Positions 4,807 through 6,509 of a stretch of DNA of 6,509 bases are shown piece by piece. Source of the stretch: an uncultured Ruminococcus sp. (GTDB taxonomy: Bacteria > Bacillota > Clostridia > Oscillospirales > Ruminococcaceae). The stretch lies in NCBI GenBank assembly GCA_937901485.1, contig CALGTT010000160.1:1-6509 (forward strand), given 5' to 3'. Below the pieces are notes generated by a model, which made no database searches, was not told the origin of the DNA, and saw only the letters and a program-made list of their open reading frames with translations. The translations under genes and the position numbers were made by a program. Numbering within the stretch: the stretch's first letter is position 1; each line of letters begins with the position of its first letter.

Positions 4807-6509
4807 TTAAACGGGAAGAGATTTTACAAGACCAATTGTAAACTTGAGAATGTTCAGTGCATCCGTCGAGTTGGGTGTGCCGTCACGGTCTACGTCTGCG
4901 TTCTTCACACCCTGCTCTGACAGTTTTTCACCGGTGAGCAGGTTTCTGTTCAGCACGATGACATCGCGCAGGTCAACCTCACCATCACAGTTTACGTCGC
5001 CATACTTTACTGTCGTTGTAGCTGTCGTTGTCGTAGCTGTCGTTCCTGTTGTTGTCTTAGCGGTTGTTGTCGTTGCTGTTGTTGTCTTAGCAGTTGTTGT
5101 CGTTGCCTTGGTTGTCGTTGCTGTTGTTGTCTTAGCAGTTGTTGCTGTTGTAGTGGCTGCTGTTGTCTGTGCAGGAGCCTGCGGCAGGTTAGCCGCTACC
5201 TGCATTACTGCCTCAAAGTCAGGCTTCGGCTGATAGCCCTGAGAGAAGAGCAGCGGTGTTTCGCCCTTTCTCCAGCTTACGCTGTCGTTTGTACCCCATA
5301 CTGTGAAGGACGGGATAGATGCTGCGTTGTCAACAGCCATCTGGAATACATCCTTAAAGAGCTGTGCGCGTGCACTGTCGTTGCCCTTTGTTTCGATGTC
5401 CAGCTCAGTGATGGAAACTTCCAGACCTGTGCTGATGAACTTTTCAAGTGCGGACTTGTACATTGCTGCAGTCGGGAATGTGGTAGCAAGGTGGGATTGC
5501 ATACCGATACCATCAATGACACCGAGCTTCTTGAGCTTCATTGCAATGTTGTAGATATCGTCTGTCTTTGCGCCGATATATTCGTTATAGTCGTTGATAT
5601 AGAGCTTGCATCCTGCCGGAGCATACTTTCTTGCATAGGTGAATGCGTTAATGATGAATTCATCATTGTTTTCGCCGTATACAGCTGCCCAGTGAGATCC
5701 GGGAGGGCCGCCTGCCGGACGAAGTCCGCCGCCGTCATTCAGGAACAGCTCGTTACATACGTCATATGCATAGAGGTCGAGCTTCGGATACTGTGTTGCG
5801 ATTGCATCAAATGTGTTCTTGATGAAGCTTTCCAGACGCTGGTTCATAACTTCCTTGCTGACATATGCGCCGTTGCTGGAGAAGTTTTCCTTGAAGAACC
5901 AGTCAGGAGTCTGGCTGTACCATACGAAGGTATGACCACGAACGCCCAGACCATTGTCCTCACAGAACTTCAGAGTCTGTGCTGCTCTGCTCAGGTTTAC
6001 CTGTGTGTTGACATTGTTGCCCTTCTGCTGGCAAGCTGCCTGGTCAATGATCGAGTCGGGCTTCAGTTCATTTTCAGGAGTGATGGAATTGAAGTGCTTG
6101 AGGATGAATGCCTTACCTTCTGCTGTGCTCAGCTCATAAGGAGATACGGAAGTACCCATTCTGAAGCAGGAACCGAATGCACCCTTCAGGGAATCGGAGG
6201 AAGGCTGGGTGTTGTTGTTGCCGGTGGTGGAAGAAGTGGTGGACTGTGTCGGTGCTGTTGTGCCAGCGACACCGCCGGTGGAGGGAGCGATCGTAGTGCC
6301 GCCCTTTGCTGCGATTGCCTCGTCCATATAGAAGCTGGTCAGGCTGTCAGCAGTTTCCACATACAGCAGCATATTGGATGCGCCGGAGGGAATGGTGTAC
6401 TCTGCGTTTGCAAGCTGTACCCACTTGCCGTTCGCACCGGTTGCCTCAGCAACAGTTGCATACTGTGTTTCGCCGGATGCATCATCATACTGGAGAGAAA
6501 GCTTGAAAT
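4807..6509 (-). CDS. Secreted CBM22-GH10-dockerin endo-1,4-beta-xylanase (5' end cut by window)
   Basis: Retaining endo-xylanase that cuts beta-1,4 bonds in xylan; the dockerin implies attachment to a cohesin scaffold outside the cell. The frame stays open to the right edge with no start; the Met codon at 6370-6372 is internal. Visible order: C-terminal half of a CBM22 xylan-binding module (6303-6507, ending LLYVETADSLTSFYMDEA); a Ser/Thr/Gly linker (about 6193-6300); GH10 catalytic domain (about 5188-6195); Thr-rich linker (5008-5172); type I dockerin (4810-5001). GH10 marks: TPENELKPD from 6081; GHTFVW; acid/base Glu in YDVCNEL (codon 5749-5751); MQSHL; nucleophile Glu in ITELD (codon 5404-5406); VWGTNDSVSW. 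The dockerin has two calcium loops, DVNCDGEVDLRD and DVDRDGTPNSTD, with all Asp/Asn ligands present. Missing are the rest of CBM22 and a signal peptide. The motif VWYSQTP has Tyr where many GH10 enzymes have His. Codon use matches the right part of purL. Confidence 0.95.
   Translation of the reverse strand, partial: FKLSLQYDDASGETQYATVAEATGANGKWVQLANAEYTIPSGASNMLLYVETADSLTSFYMDEAIAAKGGTTIAPSTGGVAGTTAPTQSTTSSTTGNNNTQPSSDSLKGAFGSCFRMGTSVSPYELSTAEGKAFILKHFNSITPENELKPDSIIDQAACQQKGNNVNTQVNLSRAAQTLKFCEDNGLGVRGHTFVWYSQTPDWFFKENFSSNGAYVSKEVMNQRLESFIKNTFDAIATQYPKLDLYAYDVCNELFLNDGGGLRPAGGPPGSHWAAVYGENNDEFIINAFTYARKYAPAGCKLYINDYNEYIGAKTDDIYNIAMKLKKLGVIDGIGMQSHLATTFPTAAMYKSALEKFISTGLEVSITELDIETKGNDSARAQLFKDVFQMAVDNAASIPSFTVWGTNDSVSWRKGETPLLFSQGYQPKPDFEAVMQVAANLPQAPAQTTAATTTATTAKTTTATTTKATTTTAKTTTATTTTAKTTTGTTATTTTATTTVKYGDVNCDGEVDLRDVIVLNRNLLTGEKLSEQGVKNADVDRDGTPNSTDALNILKFTIGLVKSLPV
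5008..5172 (-). repeat. Low-complexity Thr-rich linker with internal direct repeats
   Basis: About 55 codons between GH10 and dockerin are almost all Thr, Ala and Lys (TTTATTTTAK style), a flexible and probably O-glycosylated linker. At the DNA level CTGTTGTTGTCTTAGC recurs exactly at 5046-5061, 5076-5091 and 5121-5136, with spacings of 30 and 45 bases, both multiples of three. Copy-number change would therefore lengthen or shorten the linker without a frameshift. Confidence 0.85.

Larger units (their letters stand above)
4628..4808. repeat. Hairpin-array element bounded by imperfect terminal inverted repeats
   Basis: AATGATACCAATCC (4628-4641) matches the reverse complement of GGATTAGTATGATT (4795-4808) at 12 of 14 positions. 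Between these ends lie four perfect hairpins in a row (4646-4674, 4677-4691, 4714-4738, 4761-4797). There is no open reading frame of note. Size (181 bp), terminal inverted repeats, internal palindromes and position in an intergenic gap resemble a MITE- or REP-type non-autonomous element, though no target-site duplication is evident. The right end runs into the xylanase stop codon (4807-4809), so an insertion could have supplied the present C-terminus. It could instead be a structured 3' end shared by the two convergent genes. Copy number elsewhere would decide. Confidence 0.5.

Noticed and set aside
4844..5233. Val-rich plus-strand open frame opposite the dockerin and linker
   Set aside because: The VVVVAVV pattern is simply the complement of the Thr-codon linker, not a membrane protein.
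6370..6372. ATG as the start of the xylanase
   Set aside because: The frame continues upstream to the window edge and encodes matching CBM22 sequence, so this Met is internal.

Overview
The window carries four protein-coding genes: two complete, two cut by the window edges. From left to right they are the first 16 codons of a probable exported protein (minus strand), a complete single-chain purL for purine biosynthesis (minus), a small membrane-anchored protein with a BofC-like C-terminal domain (plus), and most of a secreted CBM22-GH10-dockerin xylanase (minus). The dockerin and the long Thr-rich linker suggest a plant-fibre-degrading gut or rumen Bacillota bacterium of the Ruminococcus type. 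That assignment is inferred from domain content, not from a database match. No rRNA, tRNA, CRISPR array, transposase, integrase or phage gene is visible.

The main observation is that the window seems to be built from two genomes. From the left edge to about base 2985 the DNA is AT-leaning and purL uses CAA, AAA and TTG codons. From about base 3030 rightward it uses CAG, AAG and CTC/CTG. In codon blocks I counted by hand, GC at third positions is 36 of 100 to the left (five 20-codon blocks between 1201 and 3000) and 79 of 100 to the right (five blocks between 3061 and 3720). The switch lies inside the most conserved part of PurL. The right-hand codon style continues into the xylanase, and the left flank (1-282) is also very AT-rich. 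There is one boundary rather than two, which fits a metagenome assembly chimera joined through conserved purL sequence better than a gene-conversion patch. A real recombination cannot be excluded from sequence alone.

Layout. 1-49: start of an exported protein. 50-230: its leader, with an extended -10 promoter, a 32-bp palindrome and a (GATAA)n microsatellite just upstream of the -35. 231-265: intrinsic terminator of purL. 283-4035: purL. 4036-4247: divergent intergenic region with the purL promoter, a leader hairpin and a strong ribosome binding site. 4248-4586: small BofC-like protein. 4587-4806: convergent intergenic region packed with perfect hairpins; four of them sit between 14-bp imperfect terminal inverted repeats, and the right repeat overlaps the xylanase stop codon. 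4807-6509: xylanase, open at its 5' end. No stretch longer than 300 bases lacks a gene.

The genes do not form one pathway. purL is a stand-alone transcription unit with its own promoter and terminator. The xylanase is a cellulosome-type enzyme that would dock onto a cohesin scaffold. I see no evidence for a new multi-gene system. The items most worth a second look are the purL junction and the hairpin-array element.
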